A DNA stretch of 8,083 bases from Candidatus Aciduliprofundum sp. JdFR-45. Its GTDB lineage: Archaea > Thermoplasmatota > Thermoplasmata > Thermoplasmatales > JdFR-45. Location of the stretch: the NCBI GenBank assembly GCA_002011395.1, contig MTNG01000138.1, forward strand, positions 1-8,083, in the 5' to 3' direction. A program made the translations under genes and the position numbers. The notes under the pieces were generated by a model. It was not told the origin of the DNA, ran no database searches, and was given only the letters and a program-made list of their open reading frames with translations. Of this stretch, positions 1 to 6,205 are shown piece by piece (the stretch's first letter is position 1; each line of letters begins with the position of its first letter).

Positions 1-1385
1 TGGCTCGTCATTCCGCCCCTCGCGGTGAGTATGCCCTCCGCCGCGTGCATTCCGTGTATGTCGTCGGGGGTGGTCTCGGGCCGTACAAGAACGACTTTTT
101 TGCCGCTCTCAACGAGTTTAACTGCCCGGTCGGGGTCAAAAACGACGGTACCCACGGCGGCGCCAGGCGATGCCGCAAGACCCTTCGCTATCTCCCGCTT
201 GGGAGCCGACGGGTCCACCTGCGGATGAAGCAGGGTGTCCACCTGCGAGGGGGTGACGCGCAGAACCGCCTCCTCCTTTGTAATGAGCCCCTCGTTCACC
301 ATCTCCACCGCGATTCTCACGGCTGCCCTCGCGGTTCTCTTCCCGCTGCGCGTCTGCAGGATGTAGAGCTTTCCGCGCTCTATGGTGAACTCAATGTCCT
401 GCATATCCCTGTAGTGCCTCTCCAGTTTTTCCGCTATCTCCAGAAGTTCGCTGTATATATCCGGCATCAGCTCCTCCAGCGTCGGGAGATGGCGGTTAGC
501 ATCCTGCTTGGAGTACTCGTTTATCGCGTGGGGCGTCCTTATGCCAGCGACCACATCCTCGCCCTGCGCGTTCGGTAGAAACTCGCCGTACAGATGCTTT
601 TCACCGCTGCGCGGGTCGCGGGTGAAGGCAACGCCCGTGCCGCTGTCCTCGCCCATGTTGCCGAAGACCATGGTGACTATGTTCACCGCGGTTCCGAGGT
701 CATCGGGTATTTTATTGATCTTCCTGTAGGTTATGGCCCTCTCGTTGTTCCAGGACTCAAACACCGCCCGGATGGCATATTCCAGTTGCCTGTAGGGATC
801 CTGCGGGAACTCCTTTCCATACCTCCTGTAAACCTCCTTGTAGGCCTCAACGACCTCCTTCAGCGCATCCACCGTGAGGTCCACATCCGTCTTCGCTCCG
901 CAGGACTCCTTTATCCTTTCCAGTTGTTCCTCGAACTCATCGCGCGGTATTCCCATCACCACGCTCCCGAACATCTGTATGAGACGCCTGTAAGAATCCC
1001 ACGCAAACCGCGGGTTATCCGTCTGTTTCGCAAGGCCAAGAACACTGCTGTCGTTCAGCCCCAGATTGAGTATGGTGTCCATCATCCCCGGCATGGATAT
1101 GGGAGCCCCAGATCTCACGGAGACGAGCAGGGGGTTCTCCTCGCTGCCAAAGCTCTTCCCCGTGATATCCTCCAGATTTCTCATCGCCTCCCGCACCTGC
1201 TCCCACAGACCCTCCGGGAACTCGCCGCCCTTTTTGAGATACTCCCTGCACGCCTCCGTGGTTATCGTGAAGCCGGGCGGAACGGGAAGACCTATTCGGG
1301 TCATCTCGGCGAGACCCGCACCCTTTCCGCCGAGAAGGTCTTTCATCTCCATGCTGCCTTCATCAAAGAAGTATACCCATTTCAT
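1..1385 (-). CDS. ppdK: Pyruvate, phosphate dikinase, N-terminal part (cut by window edge)
   Basis: Cytoplasmic enzyme that interconverts pyruvate + ATP + Pi and PEP + AMP + PPi, linking glycolysis and gluconeogenesis. The 461 complete codons visible cover the ATP-grasp nucleotide-binding domain (about residues 1-345) and the start of the phosphohistidine swivelling domain (from about 400). Diagnostic stretches are GGKGAGLAEM (19-28), RSGAPISMPGMMDT (91-104), GEDSGTGVAFTRDP (245-258) and QDIEFTIERGKLYILQTRSG (329-348). Candidate ATP ligands K21, R91, D330, E332 and Q344 line up with K22, R92, D321, E323 and Q335 of the Clostridium symbiosum enzyme. The frame ends at GGMTS plus the first two bases (CA) of the next codon, which should be the catalytic His at 462 (His455 in C. 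symbiosum). About 420 residues with the PEP/pyruvate domain lie outside. The start is fixed by an AGGTGGTG site four bases upstream. It lies downstream of the solute-binding gene on the same strand but has its own promoter. PEP synthase is less likely, because the GGMTSH block and the early ATP-grasp motifs are of dikinase type. Confidence 0.96.
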   Translation of the reverse strand, partial: MKWVYFFDEGSMEMKDLLGGKGAGLAEMTRIGLPVPPGFTITTEACREYLKKGGEFPEGLWEQVREAMRNLEDITGKSFGSEENPLLVSVRSGAPISMPGMMDTILNLGLNDSSVLGLAKQTDNPRFAWDSYRRLIQMFGSVVMGIPRDEFEEQLERIKESCGAKTDVDLTVDALKEVVEAYKEVYRRYGKEFPQDPYRQLEYAIRAVFESWNNERAITYRKINKIPDDLGTAVNIVTMVFGNMGEDSGTGVAFTRDPRSGEKHLYGEFLPNAQGEDVVAGIRTPHAINEYSKQDANRHLPTLEELMPDIYSELLEIAEKLERHYRDMQDIEFTIERGKLYILQTRSGKRTARAAVRIAVEMVNEGLITKEEAVLRVTPSQVDTLLHPQVDPSAPKREIAKGLAASPGAAVGTVVFDPDRAVKLVESGKKVVLVRPETTPDDIHGMHAAEGILTARGGMTS

Positions 1386-1389
1386 TGAA

Positions 1390-1397
1390 CACCACCT
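1390..1397 (-). promoter_or_regulatory. Ribosome binding site of ppdK
   Basis: On the minus strand this reads AGGTGGTG, close to the archaeal anti-SD complement GGAGGTGATC, and lies four bases before the ATG at 1385. It settles the start: an overlapping ATG five bases further in (AAATGG) is out of frame. Confidence 0.75.
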
Positions 1398-1417
1398 ATC
1401 TGAGGGGTATGGGACGG

Positions 1418-1429
1418 GAATATAAATAC
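1418..1429 (-). promoter_or_regulatory. Archaeal TATA box for ppdK
   Basis: The minus strand reads GTATTTATATTC, an A/T-only core in a GC-rich surround. A start about 25 bases downstream would fall near 1398-1400, giving a leader of about 13-15 bases that just includes the ribosome binding site. A second candidate, GTATAA at about 1431-1436, would give a leader of about 23 bases. Either way ppdK can be transcribed independently of the upstream gene. Confidence 0.6.
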
Positions 1430-1463
1430 CTTATACATCAAAGGTCAGAACAAACAGATGTGG

Positions 1464-1484
1464 AAATTTAAAAGAAAAAGGGGG
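1464..1484 (-). terminator. Poly-T terminator after the solute-binding gene
   Basis: Nine bases past the TGA at 1493-1495 the minus strand turns from CTCTCTCCCCC into TTTTTCTTTT (1470-1479) followed by AAATTT. Archaeal RNA polymerase terminates at such U-runs without needing a hairpin, and none is seen here. The position, between the stop codon and the ppdK promoter, fits a transcription-unit boundary. Confidence 0.6.
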
Positions 1485-1492
1485 AGAGAGGT

Positions 1493-4400
1493 TCACTCGA
1501 CCTCCTCTTCCGAGGAGGTCTCCTCTTCCATCTCGGTCATCTCTTCTTCAGGGGTCTCCTCGTAGGTCTCTTCCTCGTACCCTGTCTCTTCCTCGGTGGG
1601 CATCTCTTCCTCTGTGACTGCTTCCTCAGGCATCTCAGGTGCACCGGGCTTCTTCTTGAGCCACAGCACGGCGAAGACTATCGTTGTTATCAGGAAGATC
1701 AGCATCAGTGCGAGGTATATCATGCCCATCAGAGTTGCCGATGCGAGGTCCAGCGTGGTCTGTGCAAGCTGTGTCTGAGTTGCGTTCAGCTCCTGCTCGG
1801 TCATCGTCAGTTCGGTCTGAGTGGCGCTGAGCTCCTGCTGGGTCTCATCCAAGTTGTCCTGTGTCTCCTTCAGCGTGGCGAGTGTCGCTGCGAGCTGGTC
1901 AACCACGCTTCCGTTGGTGCCCTTCACGATGAGGATCATATCAGCCCTGCCCTCGCGGGATTCGTTGTATGCAGCGATGCTAACTGGGAGCACACCGGTG
2001 TACAGCGCGTCAGGTGCACGTACCGTTATAGTCGCTTCGCCGTTGGAATCCGTCGTCGCATTAACAGTGCCTGTTGATGTGGTTATGTAGACGACGGCGT
2101 TTGGCACAGGTGTGCCGTAGTAATCAAGCACCTTCACCGTAACAGATGTGGTGCTGTTCGCATCAACGTAGCCGTTGCTTATGCTGACGACCTCCACGTA
2201 GAGCTTGTTGAGCTCGTCGTCTGTAACGGTTATGTAAGGCAGTACGTAGTCAAAGACCTGATCCATAGCGCTGTCAGAGGACGAGAGCATCACGCTGATG
2301 GGTACAGCCGTATCGCCAGAGGCGGCAGGCGGCGTTATATCAACAGTTGCAACGCCAGTATCGTTGGTCGTCAGCGACTCGGAACTGGAGAAGGCACCCA
2401 TGGAGTAGTCCACATCCACACTCGCGCCAACAACGGGTCCATCGGAGTCCACCACGGTCATCTCCATGGTGGCCACAGGCGTGTTGTAGGTCAGCGCGTC
2501 CACGTCAAAGCTGTACTCGGAGACGACTATGGGCGACTTGGCGCGGGTCAGGACGAAGGAATCCACTGCACCTGCACCGACTGGATACTCAGAGCCGAAG
2601 ACCAGGCCCTCCCAGATGGAGTCGGGGAAGCCCCAGCCAAAGGTATCTACCCAGACAGCGCATGTAGCTGCTACGTCGGATATCAGAGGAACTGTTGTAG
2701 CCGAGACCTGCGCACGACCATTACCATCGGTCACGAAATACATGAACCCACCAGACCACCAGAAGTACAGATCCATGTCGTCTTCGCTGAATGGCAGTCC
2801 AAAGTCCGTGAAGCGTACCCAAACCCATCCCTGGACATTAGGTGCAGGTATACCATTATCATAGACCTCTATAGTTATATTGACTAGCTGGTTGTATGTG
2901 GAAGACATCGGATCCACGCTGTATGACACATTTACTGCATACATGCCCACATAGCTGCCGAGAGAGGCTACACCGGTTGTGTTGCCCACATATATGCTAA
3001 CAGAATCTTTTGTTGAATAGGATCTGCTTAGCGAGACTTCCACTATCTCCGCTATGTTTGCATTTGTGTTAGCCTGCAATGTAATTGTAGCCGTTCCATC
3101 TGCACCTGTCGTCACAGACGTCGGCCAGCTGACGTTTGTGGTGTCCTCAAAGAACGTGGCGACCCAGTTGGCAGAGTCTGTGAGCTCAGAGTGACCCACC
3201 ATCACGTTTACCGGTTCATCCGCCACGGGGTTCCCATTTATGTCTGTTACCCTGACAACTATGTTGGCCGTGTCGCCAGCGGCGATGACCCAGTTATCCA
3301 CGCTTATTATGTCAACCTGGTACCATTCGCTGGGGTTGTTGTTGACCACACCTATGATGAGCGTCATCTTGTGTGTCTCTGTGGCCACCGTCTTGTTGAC
3401 GATGCCCGTCTCGTTGAGATACAGCTTGAACTGCTCTGCTAGGTGCCTGTTCGTTATGAGGTCCGCTGTTGGTGCGGTGTACGTGAAGGTCACCATACCG
3501 TTGGCATCGGTGACTTTGTATGCGTTGTCCACCGAGCCGTAAAGCGTCTCGGTGTATACGCCCACACCGACGCCGCTCACAGGCGCACCGTCCTGATCAG
3601 TGACCTGCACATGCACCGTTGTCTGACCCGCAGGGTTGAGTATAGCATCGTCCGCCCATGCCTTCATCTTGATGACCCTCTTGACGAATGTTATGGGCAC
3701 ATCCTTACCCTTTGTGGCCGTGTAGTTTATCAGTATGTAGTAACCGGGCTGAGAAGCATCGGGCTTGGCCACCTGGACTGTGCCGGAGGCCGTGATGGTC
3801 ACCTTGTCGTATCTGGCATAGGGCACGGTTATATCCAGATAGGCCATTCCATCATCGCCTGTGGTTATATTGTAATACGTCACGTCGTTGCCGACCTGCA
3901 CACTCACATTGAGATCAAGGCTGGCATACGGCTTGCCGTAGTCGTCCGTTGCAGTTATTATGAACCTGGCGTTCTCGCCGGAGAGCACATGGTCAGGTCC
4001 ATATATACCCAGCACCAGTCCATCGTAGTTCACGTAGTCCACAGGGGTCATGTTGCCATCGGGGTAGACGTAGTACGTCGTGTTATCTATCACCTGTATG
4101 GTACCTCCGGTGGCACCCACGTTGGATGTCGTTCCGCCGCCGCCACCAGGAGTAACTGCACCGGGATGCCTCAGAGAGTTCAGAGAGAACCCGTTGAATA
4201 TGCTCCCGTACGCGGATATCCACCCGACCCATTTGGCCTGGTAGTAGGCCTCTATGTTCTTCCTGTAGAAGAGCACATTGTACGGGAGGTCATGCACGAG
4301 TATGCCCTCAACGTCCTTGATCATCTGTATTCTCTTCTCATCGTCCATCTCCACGGCTATCTTCTCCAGAAGTTCATCCACCTTGGGATTGCTGTATCCG

Positions 4401-5935
4401 GGTGCGTTGTAGCCCGCGGGGGCTGCCTGGCTGCTGTGGAAGAAGTCGTACAGGTATGTCTCAGGGAACGAGCCGACTGCCCAGCCCAAGATATACATCT
4501 GATAGTCAACCTGCACGAAGACTTTGCTCACTATGGTGTCAAAGCTGGTCGGGATGGAGTCAATGTTGAGACCTATGCTCTTCAGGTTGCTGGATATCAT
4601 AACACCCGCATCCGCCCTGACGGGGTCGTAATCCTTGGGAGGTGTGAGTATGCTCAGCTTGATGGGCGTGCCATCAGGGGCATCCCTCCAGCCATCGCCG
4701 TCCTGGTCCGTGTAACCGGCGCTGTCCAGAACCTGCTTGGCCTTGTCCAGATCAAACTCCGGTGGGATGGCACTGGTGTTCACATACCTGGGGTTGGTTA
4801 TGGATATCGGAACGGTACCCTTGGAACCGTAACCACCCAGAAGTGTGCTCACGATGAAGTCCTTGTCAATACAGTGCGACACAGCGACTCTGAAGTTGAG
4901 GTCGTTCATGGGGGCCTTCCTCATGTTGAAAGCCAGATAGAAGAAGCCCTGGTCGTCGGAGAACTCGAAACCGATGTTGGGGTCGGTCTTCAGCGTGTTG
5001 TAGTACGAAGGCGTTATGGACCACGCGATGTAATGGACCTCACCGGACTTCAGGGCCAGGGTGGCGGTGTCAAGGTTGCTGTATATCTTGAACACTATCC
5101 TTTTTATGTTCTGGGGGAACATGGGCCATTCCTTGCCCTGCCAAGAGATGGTCAGGTTCTTTCCATAGTAACCATCATAGGGTTCAATTATGGCGTACTG
5201 GTTCCTCACCCACTTGACGAACTTCCAAGGACCGCAACCTATCGTGGTCTGATAGTTGGTCTCATCGCTCCAGGTGGTATCAATGGTCATATCATCGCTG
5301 TCACCGGGGGCCCCGGACGGCGTGACCAGATGATTGCTCCAGATGTGCTCCGGTATAATGGGCATATTGATGGTCACGTAATAGAACAGCGGGTCCGGCC
5401 TGGAAAGGTGGAACACCACCGTGTAATCATCCACGGCCTCAACGCCTATGTGTGAGACGCCGTTCCCGTCCCACCTGGACCAGTCAGGGGTGTCCCAGTA
5501 GAGGGCCTCCAGATTGCTCTTGAAGAGCTGGTTCCAGTAGAGCACCTGGTAGGTGAAGACCACATCCGTTGCAGTCACCGGCTGGCCGTCGTGGAAGGTT
5601 ATTCCCTGCCTGAGATAGACGGTCACGTTGAGACCAGAGGCATCGGCCTCCCAGCTCTCCGCCATGCTCTGATATATTGTGAAGTCAGGCGTGTAGCCAC
5701 CCATCGTGTCGTACATCCACCCAACCACGTACGACTTCCACACCGTGTTGGTCGCCGGGTCGAAGTAGTTCAGGTTGGGCATGTCGTTCTGCATGGCTAT
5801 GTACAGTGTATCCGCCTCTATGTCCCTCGTCGCTGTCTGAGCACTGGCGGTCCCTGCGAACACTGCAAATCCGCTGAACAGCACTAACATCACTATCAGT
5901 GTTGCCCACAACACTCTCCTACTTTTTCCGTTCAT
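1493..5935 (-). CDS. Membrane-anchored family 5 ABC solute-binding protein with Ig-repeat stalk
   Basis: Predicted surface receptor of 1480 residues that binds peptides or related solutes (SBP_bac_5, DppA/OppA-like). Order of parts: Sec signal peptide (1-32; KSRR then a hydrophobic core, cleavage after ASA, before Gln33); solute-binding domain (about 39-581, including HDGQPVTATDV and GWAVGSFPE); a Gly5 linker at 597-601; six Ig-like repeats of the Big_1/invasin type (about 636-1338); a leucine heptad coiled coil (about 1355-1400); one membrane helix (about 1402-1425) ending in KKK; and a 51-residue tail with 25 Glu and no Lys or Arg. Ordinary family members have about 500-600 residues, so the stalk more than doubles the length. 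The stalk carries many N-X-S/T sequons, consistent with archaeal N-glycosylation. The start at 5935 is chosen over the in-frame ATG at 5992 because of a strong ribosome binding site and a proper signal peptide start. No permease or ATPase gene lies nearby, so the substrate and transporter are unknown. Confidence 0.93.
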   Translation of the reverse strand: MNGKSRRVLWATLIVMLVLFSGFAVFAGTASAQTATRDIEADTLYIAMQNDMPNLNYFDPATNTVWKSYVVGWMYDTMGGYTPDFTIYQSMAESWEADASGLNVTVYLRQGITFHDGQPVTATDVVFTYQVLYWNQLFKSNLEALYWDTPDWSRWDGNGVSHIGVEAVDDYTVVFHLSRPDPLFYYVTINMPIIPEHIWSNHLVTPSGAPGDSDDMTIDTTWSDETNYQTTIGCGPWKFVKWVRNQYAIIEPYDGYYGKNLTISWQGKEWPMFPQNIKRIVFKIYSNLDTATLALKSGEVHYIAWSITPSYYNTLKTDPNIGFEFSDDQGFFYLAFNMRKAPMNDLNFRVAVSHCIDKDFIVSTLLGGYGSKGTVPISITNPRYVNTSAIPPEFDLDKAKQVLDSAGYTDQDGDGWRDAPDGTPIKLSILTPPKDYDPVRADAGVMISSNLKSIGLNIDSIPTSFDTIVSKVFVQVDYQMYILGWAVGSFPETYLYDFFHSSQAAPAGYNAPGYSNPKVDELLEKIAVEMDDEKRIQMIKDVEGILVHDLPYNVLFYRKNIEAYYQAKWVGWISAYGSIFNGFSLNSLRHPGAVTPGGGGGTTSNVGATGGTIQVIDNTTYYVYPDGNMTPVDYVNYDGLVLGIYGPDHVLSGENARFIITATDDYGKPYASLDLNVSVQVGNDVTYYNITTGDDGMAYLDITVPYARYDKVTITASGTVQVAKPDASQPGYYILINYTATKGKDVPITFVKRVIKMKAWADDAILNPAGQTTVHVQVTDQDGAPVSGVGVGVYTETLYGSVDNAYKVTDANGMVTFTYTAPTADLITNRHLAEQFKLYLNETGIVNKTVATETHKMTLIIGVVNNNPSEWYQVDIISVDNWVIAAGDTANIVVRVTDINGNPVADEPVNVMVGHSELTDSANWVATFFEDTTNVSWPTSVTTGADGTATITLQANTNANIAEIVEVSLSRSYSTKDSVSIYVGNTTGVASLGSYVGMYAVNVSYSVDPMSSTYNQLVNITIEVYDNGIPAPNVQGWVWVRFTDFGLPFSEDDMDLYFWWSGGFMYFVTDGNGRAQVSATTVPLISDVAATCAVWVDTFGWGFPDSIWEGLVFGSEYPVGAGAVDSFVLTRAKSPIVVSEYSFDVDALTYNTPVATMEMTVVDSDGPVVGASVDVDYSMGAFSSSESLTTNDTGVATVDITPPAASGDTAVPISVMLSSSDSAMDQVFDYVLPYITVTDDELNKLYVEVVSISNGYVDANSTTSVTVKVLDYYGTPVPNAVVYITTSTGTVNATTDSNGEATITVRAPDALYTGVLPVSIAAYNESREGRADMILIVKGTNGSVVDQLAATLATLKETQDNLDETQQELSATQTELTMTEQELNATQTQLAQTTLDLASATLMGMIYLALMLIFLITTIVFAVLWLKKKPGAPEMPEEAVTEEEMPTEEETGYEEETYEETPEEEMTEMEEETSSEEEVE
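1496..1648 (-). other. Glu-rich cytoplasmic tail of the solute-binding protein
   Basis: The last 51 residues hold 25 Glu, no Asp, no Lys and no Arg, in repeated units such as TEEEMPTEEET and YEEETYEET. The tail follows KKK right after the membrane helix, so by the positive-inside rule it should face the cytoplasm. It is low-complexity and probably disordered; its function is unknown. Confidence 0.8.
1727..1873 (-). repeat. Seven-fold LxxTQxx heptad repeat (coiled coil)
   Basis: Seven consecutive 7-residue units begin with Leu: LKETQDN, LDETQQE, LSATQTE, LTMTEQE, LNATQTQ, LAQTTLD, LASATLM. Leu and Thr occupy the a and d positions, as in a coiled coil. At the DNA level this is an imperfect 21-base tandem repeat. 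It lies directly before the membrane helix and probably oligomerises or stiffens the base of the stalk. Confidence 0.85.
1922..4030 (-). repeat. Block of six Ig-like repeats forming the stalk
   Basis: Six divergent domains of about 105-135 residues each contain a [TV]T(D/G/N)xxGxAxxx-type turn-strand signature, as in Big_1/invasin-like folds: TTGDDGMAYL (from residue 691), VTDANGMVTF (808), TTGADGTATI (942), VTDGNGRAQV (1068), TTNDTGVATV (1189) and TTDSNGEATI (1294). Most have an upstream strand of the type VxVTDxxGxPVxxxxV. Approximate domain spans on the minus strand are 4030-3698, 3685-3353, 3319-2987, 2950-2549, 2539-2243 and 2209-1922. The exact domain borders are estimates. Confidence 0.8.
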
Positions 5936-5941
5936 AGCGCA

Positions 5942-5950
5942 TCCTCCTTT
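5942..5950 (-). promoter_or_regulatory. Ribosome binding site that decides the start of the solute-binding protein
   Basis: The minus strand reads AAAGGAGGA, then six bases, then the ATG at 5935. It is a near-perfect archaeal site and favours the shorter 1480-residue form, which begins with a normal signal peptide. The longer in-frame start at 5992 would put 19 extra residues, several polar or charged, in front of that signal. Confidence 0.8.
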
Positions 5951-5976
5951 GTCAGGGTGCTTCCACCTACTGGAGT

Positions 5977-5992
5977 ATAGGGGAAGCCCCAT
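5977..5992 (-). promoter_or_regulatory. Short hairpin in the 5' leader of the solute-binding gene
   Basis: The minus strand ATGGGGCTTCCCCTAT can fold into a 4-6 base-pair GC stem with a 3-4 base loop. It lies right at the predicted transcript 5' end and starts with the alternative in-frame ATG. Its role is unknown, and the short stem could be chance. Confidence 0.35.
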
Positions 5993-6017
5993 TACGGTGG
6001 CTGTTATACGAATTTCT

Positions 6018-6027
6018 CTATTTAAAG
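6018..6027 (-). promoter_or_regulatory. Archaeal TATA box of the solute-binding gene
   Basis: The minus strand reads CTTTAAATAG, close to the archaeal TATA consensus, with a purine-rich AAAAT just upstream where a BRE would sit. Initiation about 25 bases downstream would fall near 5995-5999. That gives a leader of about 60 bases to the chosen start at 5935, and places the alternative ATG at 5992 almost at the transcript end. Confidence 0.7.
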
Positions 6028-6077
6028 ATTTTGGCGCTGAACCTAAAATTAACCGCTTTTGTGCATCATTCTCCCTG

Positions 6078-6088
6078 TTTTAAATTAA
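6078..6088 (+). promoter_or_regulatory. Candidate TATA box for the CBS-RaiA / tldD unit
   Basis: TTTTAAATTAA is the most A/T-rich element upstream of 6206 on this strand. A transcript start near 6105-6112 would give a leader of about 95 bases before the CBS gene, containing the small ORF at 6155. A weaker alternative is CTAAAATTAA at about 6042-6051. About 50 bases separate it from the divergent TATA box at 6018-6027. Confidence 0.5.
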
Positions 6089-6144
6089 ATGGTGTCACAT
6101 GGACCGGATGGGTAAAGTTGATAAGCCGTGCTGGCATGGGGATT

Positions 6145-6150
6145 AAGGAG
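6145..6150 (+). promoter_or_regulatory. Ribosome binding site of the candidate leader ORF
   Basis: AAGGAG lies four bases upstream of the ATG at 6155. It is the main reason to take the 15-codon ORF seriously. Confidence 0.4.
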
Positions 6151-6154
6151 ACGC

Positions 6155-6202
6155 ATGTCAGAGACCGCTGCCTGTGAGGACACACGGGTTTTGGAGGTGT
6201 GA
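6155..6202 (+). CDS. Candidate 15-residue leader peptide upstream of the CBS-RaiA gene
   Basis: The frame encodes MSETAACEDTRVLEV and stops with TGA at 6200-6202, three bases before the ATG of the next gene. It has its own AAGGAG site at 6145-6150. Its last codons cover the GGAGGTG site of the CBS gene, so ribosomes finishing the leader would sit on that site; this layout suits translational coupling or attenuation. The peptide resembles nothing recognisable, and so short an ORF can occur by chance. Downstream of an inferred promoter near 6080 it would be the first translated frame of the transcript. Confidence 0.35.
   Translation: MSETAACEDTRVLEV
6171..6187 (+). promoter_or_regulatory. Weak hairpin just upstream of the CBS gene ribosome binding site
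   Basis: CCTGTG and CACACGG can pair around an AGGA loop with one bulged C. The stem lies inside the leader ORF and six bases before GGAGGTG. Translation of the leader would melt it. It is weak and may be chance. Confidence 0.25.
6193..6199 (+). promoter_or_regulatory. Ribosome binding site of the CBS-RaiA gene
   Basis: GGAGGTG followed by six bases and ATG at 6206 is a strong archaeal site that fixes this start. It overlaps the last codons of the candidate leader ORF. Confidence 0.8.
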
Positions 6203-6205
6203 GGA

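Noticed and set aside
594..1388. A 264-codon open frame on the plus strand over ppdK
   Set aside because: It is antisense to the dikinase, whose active-site motifs are unmistakable; the translation is compositionally odd and matches no family.
1922..4030. Recent tandem duplication of the Ig repeats at DNA level
   Set aside because: The repeats share only short signature residues and differ in length and sequence; no near-identical DNA blocks were seen, so any duplication is old.
3443..5455. A 670-codon open frame on the plus strand, opposite the solute-binding gene
   Set aside because: It lies entirely antisense to a gene with clear domains and has no recognisable domain of its own. Its His/Val/Arg/Gly-rich composition is what reversed GC-rich codons give. 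Long antisense open frames are common in GC-biased genes.
5936..5992. A lipoprotein-type signal (GGCAM) near the first in-frame ATG of the solute-binding gene
   Set aside because: The Cys lies before the hydrophobic core rather than after it, so it cannot be a lipobox. It also falls upstream of the better supported start.
5936..6205. tRNA, small RNA or riboswitch in the divergent intergenic region
   Set aside because: No cloverleaf, conserved riboswitch core or long stem was seen; only two short weak hairpins, promoters and the small leader ORF.
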